Part shown: positions 55,101 to 64,000 of the stretch, in pieces | Position numbering within the stretch: position 1 is the stretch's first letter | Layout: every line of letters starts with the position of its first letter | DNA from: Cyprinodon diabolis | Lineage: Eukaryota; Chordata; Actinopteri; Cyprinodontiformes; Cyprinodontidae | Length of the DNA stretch: 64,000 bases | NCBI GenBank assembly: GCA_030533445.1 | Contig: CM060081.1 | Location: 15,527,655 to 15,591,654, forward strand | Direction of reading: 5' to 3' | Translations under genes and position numbers: made by a program | The notes under the pieces: model-generated | Told to the model about the DNA's origin: nothing | What the model saw: the letters and a program-made list of their open reading frames with translations, nothing else | The model's database searches: none

Positions 55101-58100
55101 AATAGAATCGATCTTGGTAAACCAGCTTTTTTTTGCCTGATCTTTTTTTTTTTTTTTTTTTTTAATTACCCCGATTTGAACGTCAACATCAACTGTTTTT
55201 CTGCTTCCACAAGAAGAAAAACTGGTTCATTCAGAAATACACTTGAATATGACATAAAGATGTTTTTACAGCATTCTAAACAGATGATGGAGCACTTCTG
55301 TTTGAACTTTTAACCTATTATTCACTAACCATTTTTTCCCCACAGCTTGTGAGCAGAGACATCCGCCGTGTTTTAATGCTCTGAAGCTCAGATTTTGTTC
55401 TTTAGTTTGTTTGAACCTTAAAACAAGATGATAACCCGTATAGAAGTTGCATACAACCTTTTTCCCCCTGCAAACCTGATTTTAACAGAAATTTGAACAC
55501 TTATTTTTTTTTTTATTGATAATAATAATAAACAATTGAACTTCATTGATCTCACATTGGAGAAATGTACCCCTGCATTTAACCCATCCCCTTTGGAAGC
55601 AGTGGGCTGCCATTGTGTGGCACCTGGGGAACAGTGTGAGGTTAAGAGTTTTGCTCAGGAACCCGGAGTGGAGGCTGTGAGGATAGAACCGGATACCTGC
55701 AGCCCTCTCCGAAAACAAGCTCACTGCTCCAACTCACTAGGCCAACATGTTTATATTGAAAGAACTCTGAACATGTGGGAGGTTTGGATTTTTGGTGCAA
55801 TATAAGCCAGATGTATAAATGCACAATGGTATAGTGTTGAAAAAAGGACGCATCTAAAAGTGACAATGAAGTGGATAAACTAGTGAAGACCAAGGAAGAT
55901 TTTATTTGAAGTACAGCAACATTTAAGTTAAACATTTGTTGTTAAATAAAAGGAGAAGAGATCTGATGCTTGTTAAAACACCTGGACAGCATAAAAAAAG
56001 AGGATCCTTTCTATTTGGTTTTTGCTTTAAATATAATCTATCCTGCTTATAATCCACCCCTTAAACTGTATTTTTAAGCAAAAATGGATTATAGACCGTT
56101 TTTCTTCATATTTTGAATCTGAATTGATCTGGTCCATCATGTAGTGTTTACAAATGCGGCTGGCAGGGTCAAACGGGGGCCACCCAGTATCCTTTGAACG
56201 TGTCTCAACTTAAACACTGAGGGGGTAATCAAGTCATTGTATTTGGCAGGACCCAATCAGTAACACAGTTCAACCATATTACTAGTTTTAGGTTGTTCTA
56301 TCATCGGATGAGCATAAAATATTCTTCATGGATTTTCAGTTAATTTTTCCAGGTTATCATGACTACCACATGATAATGATAAAGGTGCTTCTTCCTTTGG
56401 TCCAGCAGAGACTTAATCCTACCAACACCATGCTCTCTCCCTTAACTCTTAACATGTCTAGCAAAACTGTGATACCAGCTTAAATGTAATTTATAACGTT
56501 CCAGGCCGGATTTTCTCCACTCAGATTTTAATAATCAATACGGCTGCTTTTTTTTGTTTAACTTTGTCAGATTTGCTGGAATAAACAATTTATTCTTGTA
56601 GGCTGTATCGCATTAAACCTGCCGTACAAATGGTACTGAATGATTTCTATTTGCTGTACCATTTCAAGCCAGAGAGAGAAATGTTAATTCTATTATCAGT
56701 GTTTGTGAAAACATTTCTTTGAGTCCACCGGAGCAACTTTTGTCACATTGCTAAAGAAAAGGACTGAATTAACCTTGCAAAAAGTTTTCCGTGGTCTTCT
56801 GATGAGCAGCTGATCTGTAAGACCAGATAAATGTATCATTTTTTGAATGAAATGTATAAATTAATATAAGCAACTCTCCGACTCAACGAAACTTATGAAC
56901 ACGTTTTTGTCCTCGTCTTTCTAGAAGCCTGGAGGCGGTGGAAAGGCGCAGAAGAAGACCCAGAGGGTGTCAGACTGGAGCAGCGACGAAGACTTCAGTC
57001 CGGATCCAGATGAGGACGATGAAGACAAATACGCTGAGGAACACCCGCCGCCGCCATCCACTGCTTCCTGGTCCAGTGACCATAATTACATTGCAGTAAC
57101 ACCAGAAAAGACTACACCCATATCACCAACAGTGTTAAACAAAAAGTGTATGTATCTCCTTGAAGGTCTAGTCCTGCTGTTTAAGCTGCATTGTTGTTTT
57201 TCTGGTATTTGTGTGGTTCCTGTTATGCTTACCTCAAGTGGAGAGAATCGGGTTTATCTAAGAGAGAACATCATGAACTGATCTGTGCAAAGAAATCTGA
57301 TCTAATTTATTTATTGCATAATGAATGTTTTGCAGCAGGTAAGTAAGAAGTTAAAGTGACTACTGTTAAAAGGGACGTATAACGACAAACTGCACTTATA
57401 TTTATGTTGGCTCAGGAGGAGCGCACTGAAGCCTGAAACTGGCAGCATTAAATTAAAATCTGAAACGCCTTATTTATAATAAATAAATAGAATATTAGCT
57501 TGAACACTGAGCTTTCTACCCCGTGAGAGTACAATAATCACTCTAGCATCTTGGCTTATAATAACCACTTCAGAAATATTTGGGAGACACTAAAGGGGGG
57601 GGGGTATTGTTTTGGGCTTTTTCGTTTTTTTTAATGGGATAATTAGTGTGGTCAAATGAAGTTGATTTGCAATTAGGTGTCACTCTTGGCTTCCTTTAAG
57701 AAGTCTCAACGCGTCCCACAGCTGTGCCTCCTCCTGCAGGTAGGTCGGCGCTTCTGCAAATGGCTCATGTTGAGCTGATGCTATTAGCAGTTAAACATCA
57801 ACGTTTCTGCCCTTATTGTTTGGGGTTCTAAGATGTTTGAAGTTGTTGATTCATATTGAATATGGTACACCACTTTTCCTAAGTGACTGGCTTTAAAATA
57901 AAAGGTGATAAACTGATTTTTGGATGCCTCCATTGATTTTGAGCACTGTTGGCTTGCTTTTGGATGTCTTGACTGGTTCAGCTGAAGCAAAAGAAGTTTA
58001 TATAAAAGTTAAAATCTCCACCCACTGTTTATGGAAGAACGCAAGACAGAAGCACAGAGGGGGGAAAGAGCAGCTTCTGTGAAGACAAGATCCTGGAGAT

Positions 58101-61100
58101 AAGTGAAGATCTGCCAATTTCACAAGGGATTGGAAGACTGAAGAGGACACAAGGAGGGAAAAAGCTGGCTTCAACAGTCTCCTAGATATTTCTGGAATGG
58201 ATTTGATGCATGTAAAAGAGAACATGAGATAAGCTCTTACTGAAAACTTCCCTAAAGGCATTAACTGGATGGAGTATACAGTCAGGGTTACATAAGTATA
58301 TGCTGTCACATTAGGAAAGCAGTTTGTTCAGCTGTTTTTGGGCCACAGGGCTAAATTAGCTCATTGGATTGTTCCCTAAATTTACATAATTATATATCCA
58401 GAAAACAATGTTAGTGGTTTTATCTGTTTTCTAGATTAGACATATACTACTAGGAGGTTCAAATCTAAGCTAGTTTGAACTCTACTTAAATGAAAGTTTG
58501 AGAAATGTCAGTCAAAGTGAGCAGATAAGGGTTAATAATAAGGGATAACCTAATTTAGATGTGCCATGCTCTAGACACTGGTTATAAGTGGTTCAGCTAT
58601 TTAAAAAAAAGAATCTTTGAAATTAAGGTTAACTATTAAAATATTTATCAATCCAGTTGTTTAATGAATGTGTTGAACCCTTGTCTATCCACTCATAAAG
58701 ATCACATTGAATGTTGTTATTTAGATGTTTCTGCTAATAAGTACACAGACTTGTTTTTCATATATTATGTCTGGGTTTAAGAAGTTTGGATAAAGAACAC
58801 ATTTCGTTTATGTTTTTTCAATTTATAGATCCATTTCAGATTTTTTAAAAATTTTATTTTAAAGCTGGTTGGCTTATCCAGTGGGCGTTTACTTCAGCAG
58901 CCATTAATAAAATGTTTTTTTTTTTTTTTTTCATGTGTTTGTTTGTCAAGATTTTAAAGATGTAAGCATTGGACTTATGGCTTTCTGTCAGTGACTGATA
59001 TACTGATTTAAGATGATCTTGATTCATGTTTCAAGATCAGTTTGAGCCATTGGTTCACAGCTGCTGATCTAGTGAAGAGATTGTGCTGACTTTTTTAAAA
59101 ACATTGGGTCTGTTCTTGGTCTGCAGCTCCTCCCAAAGAAGAGAAGAAGACAGAGAAGGAGCAAAGCCCACCTCCTGAGAAATCCAGCAAAGCATCTCCG
59201 ACTCTACGCAAAGGAAAAAAGAAATCCCCTGCACAAAAAAACACTGCCGTCGCATCTAAGACCAAGAAGTCCTCTCCGCAAGCTGGCAGCTCGAAAGTCT
59301 CCAAGAAACAGACGGCAGCCCCGACTAAAGCTGCTGAAAGTTCCAAGAAACCAGGCAAAGCGTCTGCTCCAGCCCCATCTCCGTTTTCTTCAGGTCCCAT
59401 TCATGCCACAGGGGCTATCAGAGTCACCAAGTCTAACTTCACTATTCCTAAAAAGCAGCCTCAACAGAAAGACTCCACTTCTCAGAGTCAGCCAGAATCT
59501 TCACGAGCACAGTCCTCTTCAGCGTCCTCAACTCCATCCAGCCACTCCTCATCTTCCCGATCCTCCCATCCACATGTACCAACCTCTCACACGTCACCTG
59601 TGAGGCCACCAGCTAACAACCAGATGAGGCAGAACATCCGACGCTCACTCACTGACATTCTCTTCAAGAGGTGGGTACCTTAGATCCAGATTCTATTTCC
59701 TTTTTGTTTTTAATGCTGGGATGTTTTTCTTTGATGTTTGGGAATGCCTTTTTCCCCCCGTTAGGGTGAGTGACAGCGACGATCTAAAAATGACTGAAAG
59801 TGAGGTGGGAAGACTTGCATATTCCATTGAGAAGGAGATGTTCAACCTCTGCCTGAGTACTGACAGCAAGTACAAGAACAAATACCGGACCCTCATGTTT
59901 AACCTGAAGGACCCTAAAAACAAGGTGAGGCAACATGAACACACGCCTGGGTGGTAAGGATTCGTTACATCTCTACAAGGTAACAGCTTCTGTTTTGTGA
60001 TGCTTAGCGAGCGATGTGATTGTTGCAGGGTTTGTTCTACAAGGTGATTGGTAGACAGGTCACGCCTTTCAGACTGGTGAGACTAAGTGCTGAGGAGCTG
60101 CTCTCCAAGGAAATTACAGAGTGGAAAAAGCCTGAATCTGCTGAGGTAACAAGCATCTCTATTTAAGCTACAAGATTATCTACTTGATGTCACAATATAG
60201 TCTGTTAACAATTAACATTGTCATCACGTTAGCTTCTTTTACATTTTGACCTTTTTAATTTTTATGTAAAGATCCAACACAGGATGGTGCAAAGTTAAGA
60301 TGTTTGTAGGCTGCTCCCATCACTTTGATGCTCCTTAGTAAATGTCATTACAGTAAATTTCCTTTAGTGGCCTAAAAGGCAGTGGCACTACCTTAAATAC
60401 ACCATTCTATTAGTAAAACAGAATGGTGGCTGCATTATGCTGTTGGGCTGTTTCATTTCAGCAGGACAAGGGAAGGCGGGTGGATATTAAATATAGGAAT
60501 GTTATGGGGAAAACAATGAAAGTCCTCTCATTTTTGTTGATCTGTGCTTTTATTTAATTGAAATATAGTTGTTGGATTATTAAGGGAGTCACACCATTCC
60601 TTTGCTGAATGAAAGTATCAGCATTATGGCACATCTTTACATTTTTTATCCTCAGGGTCATTCTCGGACCCATTCCGGGCATTCCAGACATGGAAGTAGG
60701 CCGGACTCTGGCTCCTACAGCGTAGACATGGAGGATGCTCCCCCATCTGATGCAGATGTATGTATCTCTGCCACTGCGTCATCTTTCCGCTCTGGTTCTT
60801 CTGCAGTAAGTGGAGGAAAGCTTCTCTTCTGCATCTTTCCTGCATGGAGTTTTTGCATGCCAAAATCTGAAATGTAGATTTCAAACATTTGCTGCCTTTT
60901 GCAACTTCCTCCTTTGTTTTTACCTTTATCTGACACACTAAAGTCTCATGGTAGTGCATACAAATTTGATAATTGTACATGCAAAGTTTGATTTGAATCC
61001 TCCTTTGCCTCCTTAGGACCAAGATGAGGCAGTCTCCACTCCCTTGGCACCAGCCCAGCCGTCTGCTGAAGGGAACAGTGGCACCGGCATGGTCGATGTT

Positions 61101-64000
61101 TTCAGCAGCATGCTCAAAGACACAACTTCTGAACACAAAACTCATCTTTTTGACCTCAACTGTAAAATATGCACAGGTAAGAAAGGTTACAGTTTGTATA
61201 CTGCCAATGTTATTTACATTTTTCATTGTCAGATTAATGCTTTAAAACGTTCCTTTTAGGACAAAAGGCAGAAGATGAACCTGCATCCAAAAAAGCCAGA
61301 CTTTCTAATAAGCCAGACATCAAGCCACCAAGACAAGAGTCAAGGTCATCAAGGTCTGGAGACCCACCTTCTGCCAGCCCAGCAACATACCCTCCCCTGG
61401 AACCATTAACATCCCACCCACCAGTCCCTTCATCCTACCCCTCCAACACTGGATCAGTTGCTCCTGAAACTCCACAGCTCTATCAGGAGGATCCAAGCGT
61501 CATGGCGCCTCCCACTCAGACCCCTGTGCTCGTTAGTCCAGCCGTCTCTTCTGTCAGCATCTCTCGCAGAGACCCTCGCATGGCTCGACTTAGCTCTGCT
61601 GTGAGCGTGGCGCCGCTGGCCCTTGAGAAACCCACCAGTAACATAACAGACTCGATCCCAGTACCAGTTCCTGTTACTGCTTCTGTTGCTCCTGCAGTGG
61701 ATATTAAAGTACCTCTGCCAATGCCTCCAGCTCCACCTTCAGCAGTGGCTGTACCCAAATCGTCTAAGAGAAGGTGGTGTATCTTTTGGATGATATTACC
61801 TCTCAGGAACAACTAAAAATATTGATCTGTGATCTTCTCTTTAAATTAACGTTAAACGCTGTCTAAAATGGAGTCGGTTTTGATTTTACAGCTCAGCTGA
61901 ACCTCCTCCTGAGGGGGAAACGGCGATCTTCTTGCACGGCCAGGAGACTATATGGAAGGGATTTGTTAACATGCAGTCAGTCGCTAAGTTTGTGACCAAA
62001 GCTTATCTGGTTTCAGGCTCCTTTGAACACCTGAAAGAGGTATAATTCTCATATTTATATTAAGTAGATTTTATTTTACTCAAGTTTATCTAAACATTGG
62101 TCCTGTTTACCTTTGTCAACGGGGAACAGGATTTACCTGACACCATCCATATCGGAGGCAGGATTTCTCCCAACACTGTTTGGGACTATGTTGGAAAGCT
62201 GAAAACTTCACTCTCTAAGGTTTGTTTTATTCAAGAATAAATGGGCCTGGAGCTGCGTTTTGATATTCACATATATTGCTTCAAATTCTGTTTTTGTTCT
62301 TTTCAGGAGCTGTGTCTGATCCGTTTCCAGCCAGCCACAGAGGAAGAGGAGGTTTCTTATGTCTCCCTGTTCTCTTACTTCAGTAGCAGAAGGAGATTTG
62401 GCGTGGTAGCTAACAACAACCGTCGCATCAAAGACCTTTATCTCATCCCGCTGGCATCTAAGGACCCTTTACCCTCCAAACTATTACCGTTTGACGGGCC
62501 AGGTAAGCATTTAGAAGGGATTCTAGAAATACTGTTGATGTTACTTGGTGTTGTTTTGGTAATAGTAATTTCTGTGAATTTGTTTTTTGCTTTGTTTCTT
62601 TCAACATGTGGTGAGTATATATTTATGTTTCTGACTGGAATGAGAGCTTTTTTTTAACTGTAGAGGGTGCTCGTGCTGCTTTTTGAGTCTACCAACATGT
62701 TTGTATTATCTTCTGTATTCTCCTTTGTGTATATGAATTTGTGTAACACATTTTCAATAAAGATTTCCTTACAGATTGGTGCCTTATCATCCATTCTCAG
62801 TCTGTTGTTTCTAAAGATTTAACTCATATATGTGTTAAATACTTATCTGATGAATAAATTGCTTTAAATTGAGTCGTCAGTCAGTCTTTCTTTTAAGCTG
62901 CCGCCCTTGCAATGAGATGCTTCACTGCAGAGGAATAAAGATGTATTCAAAGGTTTCAGTCTAAACAAGCAGCAACTAAAGTTTTTTAGCAAGTGGTTAA
63001 TTAAAAAGAATCCAATGAGTTTAACATCAAATTATTGTGAACCGTCTCAGAACAGATTTAAAATTATAACAAGCACCCTTTAAGAGGAATATAGGTGTTT
63101 GCATATGTGCATGTGTTATTAGTACTATAGAAAATTCTATGCTGAGTTTGTTGCATCTAATGCAAGATGTGCAAAAGCCTTAGTTGCTTTGAAGAATAAA
63201 ATTTCTTACAAATTTCAGATAGTTCACCCTTACTGAACTGTTCAGATGCTTCAACAGCAGAAACAATACTTCCTATTTTATTTAAGGCCTGAACTGCCGA
63301 TTTCAATCAATTATAAAAAAAAAAAGAAAATGGTTGCTGTTGTGGTTGTAGATCTGAATCCAGCAGAAAAGGAAATTACAAAATGTACCTCTTTGCGCCT
63401 TTAAGTCTCATTACTTTTGATTATTGTTACTGAACATAATAATCGATGTGTAAACTTGTTTGATTTCCTTATAGACTAGGTTTGGTTAATATTGATGTGT
63501 TTTATTTAACTGGGTAAAAGAAGGGAACATTGGCTGGTCCAGTCTCTGAATTATAGTGTCTTTTATAAATTATTAAATTGTAGTACTCTATGTATACTCT
63601 ATCTATATTTGCACTACTCTATTGTGTACTGTATATCTCCATTGCAGTGAAAAGAGCTACTCTTTGGTTCCTTTTTGTCTATAGAACTCTCATTGCTCTC
63701 ATTCCAGTCTTCCGTGTTTTAATATTGTTTGAGGTTTTTTGAGATGTATATATTTTCAAGTTTATGACCTGATTGCTTTCTGTTTACATCTCAGGGCTTG
63801 AACCGGCTCGCCCCAACCTCCTCCTTGGATTGCTGATCTGTCAGAAGGACAGAAAGCGAGGTGGTGCACCAATTGAGACAGAGGAGAAACGCTCCAAGAC
63901 TCAAACCAAAGACTCAGATGAACCTGGACTTCCAAAACCTGCCCCTGCAGTAAAATCAGACAGAAGCACGCGGCAGAGTCTTGAAATTCCCTTCAGCACA
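50185..64000 (+). CDS. dido1: DIDO1 (death inducer-obliterator 1), partial at the right edge
   Basis: DIDO1 is a nuclear protein whose PHD finger binds trimethylated H3K4 and whose SPOC domain binds the RNA polymerase II tail in the related PHF3 family. Residues run 1-1387 in this window. The start is fixed by an in-frame TAA twelve bases upstream; human DIDO1 is longer at the N-terminus by about 45 residues. Order: VRRSGRQPKRTDKLEEFL (15-32), acidic/basic linker, PHD (about 274-330), Cys cluster CIGPGCDSIAQPDSVYC in exon 4, Pro/Ser/Lys linker, TFIIS-type central domain (about 795-898), FSSMLKDTT...LNCKICTG, then SPOC (about 1193-1340). Coding exons, numbered from the candidate non-coding exon 1: 50185-51053, 53088-53511, 53760-54119, 56925-57147, 59127-59670, 59765-59924, 60029-60145, 60656-60805, 61017-61176, 61260-61773, 61892-62039, 62130-62219, 62307-62502, 63795-64000 (continues). 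PHF3 is the paralogue; the N-terminal SGRQPKRT motif and PHD sequence favour DIDO1. Confidence 0.94.
51054..53087. other. DIDO1 intron 2
   Basis: 2.0 kb, AT-rich, with a (TA)n tract at 52107-52143. No exon or clear mobile element seen. Confidence 0.6.
52107..52143. repeat. (TA)n microsatellite
   Basis: Uninterrupted alternating AT following an A-run in DIDO1 intron 2. Confidence 0.9.
53088..53511 (+). CDS. dido1: DIDO1 exon 3 (PHD finger)
   Basis: Acceptor TCCATAG, donor CCG|GTAGGT; phase 2 in, 0 out (290-431). FMICCDRCEEWFHGDCVGI, then RNGEDYICPNC complete the PHD with the H3K4me3-binding aromatic W. Ends KKKIKIFQP, as in mammals. Confidence 0.95.
53760..54119 (+). CDS. dido1: DIDO1 exon 4
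   Basis: Acceptor GAAGCAG, donor AAG|GTAACC; phase 0, 120 codons (432-551). A Glu/Pro/Ala-rich start is followed by CIGPGCDSIAQPDSVYC and CILKHAAAAM, a conserved Cys/His cluster that probably binds zinc, then a Lys-rich end. Confidence 0.92.
54120..56924. other. DIDO1 intron 4
   Basis: 2.8 kb, AT-rich. It holds the SINE-like repeat at 55533-55742. No exon seen. Confidence 0.6.
55533..55742 (-). repeat. SINE-like dispersed fish repeat
   Basis: Contains TGATCTCACATTGGAGAAAT, then GCATTTAACCCATCCCCTTT, then TGAGGTTAAGAGTTTTGCTC, in the order of a very common teleost repeat. The minus strand near 55685-55695 reads TCCGGTTCTATCC, resembling a degraded polymerase III B box. I therefore suspect a tRNA-type SINE in minus orientation. 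Confidence 0.5.
56925..57147 (+). CDS. dido1: DIDO1 exon 5
   Basis: Acceptor CTTTCTAG; phase 0 in. Two donors are possible: AAAAA|GTGTAT (57145) or AAAGT|GTATGT (57147). Only the second keeps frame with exon 6, giving NKKS-PPKEEK. Encodes SDWSSDEDFSPDPDEDDEDK and SWSSDHNYIAVTPEKT, the latter matching human SWASDHNYNAVKPEKT. Confidence 0.9.
57148..59126. other. DIDO1 intron 5
   Basis: 2.0 kb, AT-rich, with poly(G) near 57593 and T-runs near 58920. No exon or classified repeat. Confidence 0.6.
59127..59670 (+). CDS. dido1: DIDO1 exon 6
   Basis: Acceptor GGTCTGCAG, donor AGAG|GTGGGT; phase 1 in, 2 out (626-806). A Lys/Pro/Ser-rich disordered linker ends in QMRQNIRRSLTDILFK, the first helix of the TFIIS-like domain. 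Confidence 0.92.
59765..59924 (+). CDS. dido1: DIDO1 exon 7 (TFIIS central domain)
   Basis: Acceptor CCCGTTAG, donor AAG|GTGAGG; phase 2 in, 0 out (807-860). SDSDDLKMTESEVGRLAYSI and KYRTLMFNLKDPKNK match the human domain II. Confidence 0.94.
60029..60145 (+). CDS. dido1: DIDO1 exon 8 (TFIIS central domain)
   Basis: Acceptor TTGTTGCAG, donor GAG|GTAACA; phase 0, 39 codons (861-899). GLFYKVIGRQVTPFRLVRLS and EELLSKEITEWKKPE end the domain. Confidence 0.94.
60656..60805 (+). CDS. dido1: DIDO1 exon 9
   Basis: Acceptor TATCCTCAG, donor GCA|GTAAGT; phase 0, 50 codons (900-949). His/Ser/Arg-rich (HSRTHSGHSRHGSR), then VDMEDAPPSDAD. Poorly conserved. Confidence 0.88.
61017..61176 (+). CDS. dido1: DIDO1 exon 10
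   Basis: Acceptor CTCCTTAG, donor ACAG|GTAAGA; phase 0 in, 1 out (950-1002). Carries VDVFSSMLKDTTSEHKTHLF and LNCKICTG, near-identical to mammals. Confidence 0.94.
61260..61773 (+). CDS. dido1: DIDO1 exon 11
   Basis: Acceptor TTCCTTTTAG, donor AGAAG|GTGGTG; phase 1 in, 2 out (1003-1173). GQKAEDEPASKKARL, then a long Pro/Ser/Thr-rich linker with the conserved ISRRDPRMA motif (human VSGRDPRTA). Confidence 0.92.
61892..62039 (+). CDS. dido1: DIDO1 exon 12 (SPOC start)
   Basis: Acceptor GATTTTACAG, donor GAG|GTATAA; phase 2 in, 0 out (1174-1223). TIWKGFVNMQSVAKFVTKAY opens the SPOC domain. Confidence 0.95.
62130..62219 (+). CDS. dido1: DIDO1 exon 13 (SPOC)
   Basis: Acceptor GGGGAACAG, donor AAG|GTTTGT; phase 0, 30 codons (1224-1253). 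DLPDTIHIGGRISPNTVWDY and VGKLKTSLSK. Confidence 0.95.
62307..62502 (+). CDS. dido1: DIDO1 exon 14 (SPOC)
   Basis: Acceptor TCTTTTCAG, donor CCAG|GTAAGC; phase 0 in, 1 out (1254-1318). ELCLIRFQPATEEEEVSYVS, then FGVVANNNRRIKDLYLIPL, then LPFDGPG. Without splicing the frame stays open for 50 more codons. Confidence 0.95.
62503..63794. other. DIDO1 intron 14
   Basis: 1.3 kb. AATAAA occurs at 62756-62761, followed by a GT-rich stretch, and again near 62853, 62932 and 63193. The frame of exon 14 continues to a TAA at 62655-62657. No other exon seen. Confidence 0.6.
62756..62761 (+). terminator. Candidate intronic polyadenylation signal of DIDO1
   Basis: AATAAA about 100 bp after the readthrough stop, with a T/GT-rich region (GTCTGTTGTTTC) downstream. 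Could end a short isoform after the SPOC domain. Confidence 0.45.
63795..64000 (+). CDS. dido1: DIDO1 exon 15 (continues beyond the window)
   Basis: Acceptor ACATCTCAG; phase 1 in. Residues 1319-1387: LEPARPNLLLGLLICQKDRK completes SPOC (human LESPRPNIILGLVICQKIKR); then a Glu/Lys/Pro-rich segment. The frame is open at the window end. Confidence 0.93.

Noticed and set aside
57144..57146. Donor of DIDO1 exon 5 at 57145 (GTGTAT)
   Set aside because: It would shift exon 6 into a frame with an early stop; the donor two bases downstream (GTATGT) keeps the frame and the conserved K-S junction.
60624..61226. 200-codon minus-strand frame
   Set aside because: Antisense across DIDO1 exons 9 and 10 and the intron between; no homology.

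Overview
The window is nuclear DNA of a vertebrate, almost certainly a teleost fish. Genes are split by GT-AG introns, the non-coding DNA is AT-rich, and the mobile elements are of typical fish kinds: an intact Tc1/mariner element, hAT elements with an 8-bp target duplication, TTAA-flanked short elements, a tRNA-type SINE, and LINE tails of L2/CR1 type. I cannot name the species. There is no operon, CRISPR array or prokaryotic feature.

Two genes, both on the + strand, fill the right three quarters. ZMYND8 (RACK7/PRKCBP1) has a candidate promoter and non-coding first exon near 14.6-14.84 kb. Its start codon is at 17193 and its stop at 47065, with 19 coding exons that I could join in phase throughout, giving 1163 residues. 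DIDO1 has a candidate non-coding first exon near 47.8 kb and a start codon at 50185. It runs off the right edge; 14 coding exons (exons 2-15 of the model) join in phase to give the first 1387 residues. About 0.8 kb separates the ZMYND8 stop from the end of the DIDO1 first exon.

Region by region: 1-14.3 kb is intergenic with no gene I can support. It holds LINE fragments, a TTAA-flanked short element and a possible LTR-type repeat. 14.3-47.1 kb is ZMYND8. Its introns contain an intact Tc1 transposon nested in an older repeat (20.1-21.8 kb), a SINE and a LINE 3' end (22.3-24.6 kb), a 0.9-kb foldback element (29.9-30.9 kb), a 1.8-kb hAT relic whose end lies 21 bp from a ZMYND8 exon (39.0-40.8 kb), and a GGAA tract array (45.5-46.0 kb). 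47.1-64 kb is the short intergenic gap and DIDO1.

Both genes encode nuclear chromatin readers. ZMYND8 carries PHD, bromodomain, PWWP and MYND modules. DIDO1 carries a PHD finger, a TFIIS-like central domain and a SPOC domain. I found no previously undescribed system. The observations most worth a second look are the hAT insertion against a splice acceptor, the foldback element, the apparently intact Tc1 transposase, and a possible early-terminating DIDO1 isoform made by intronic polyadenylation.
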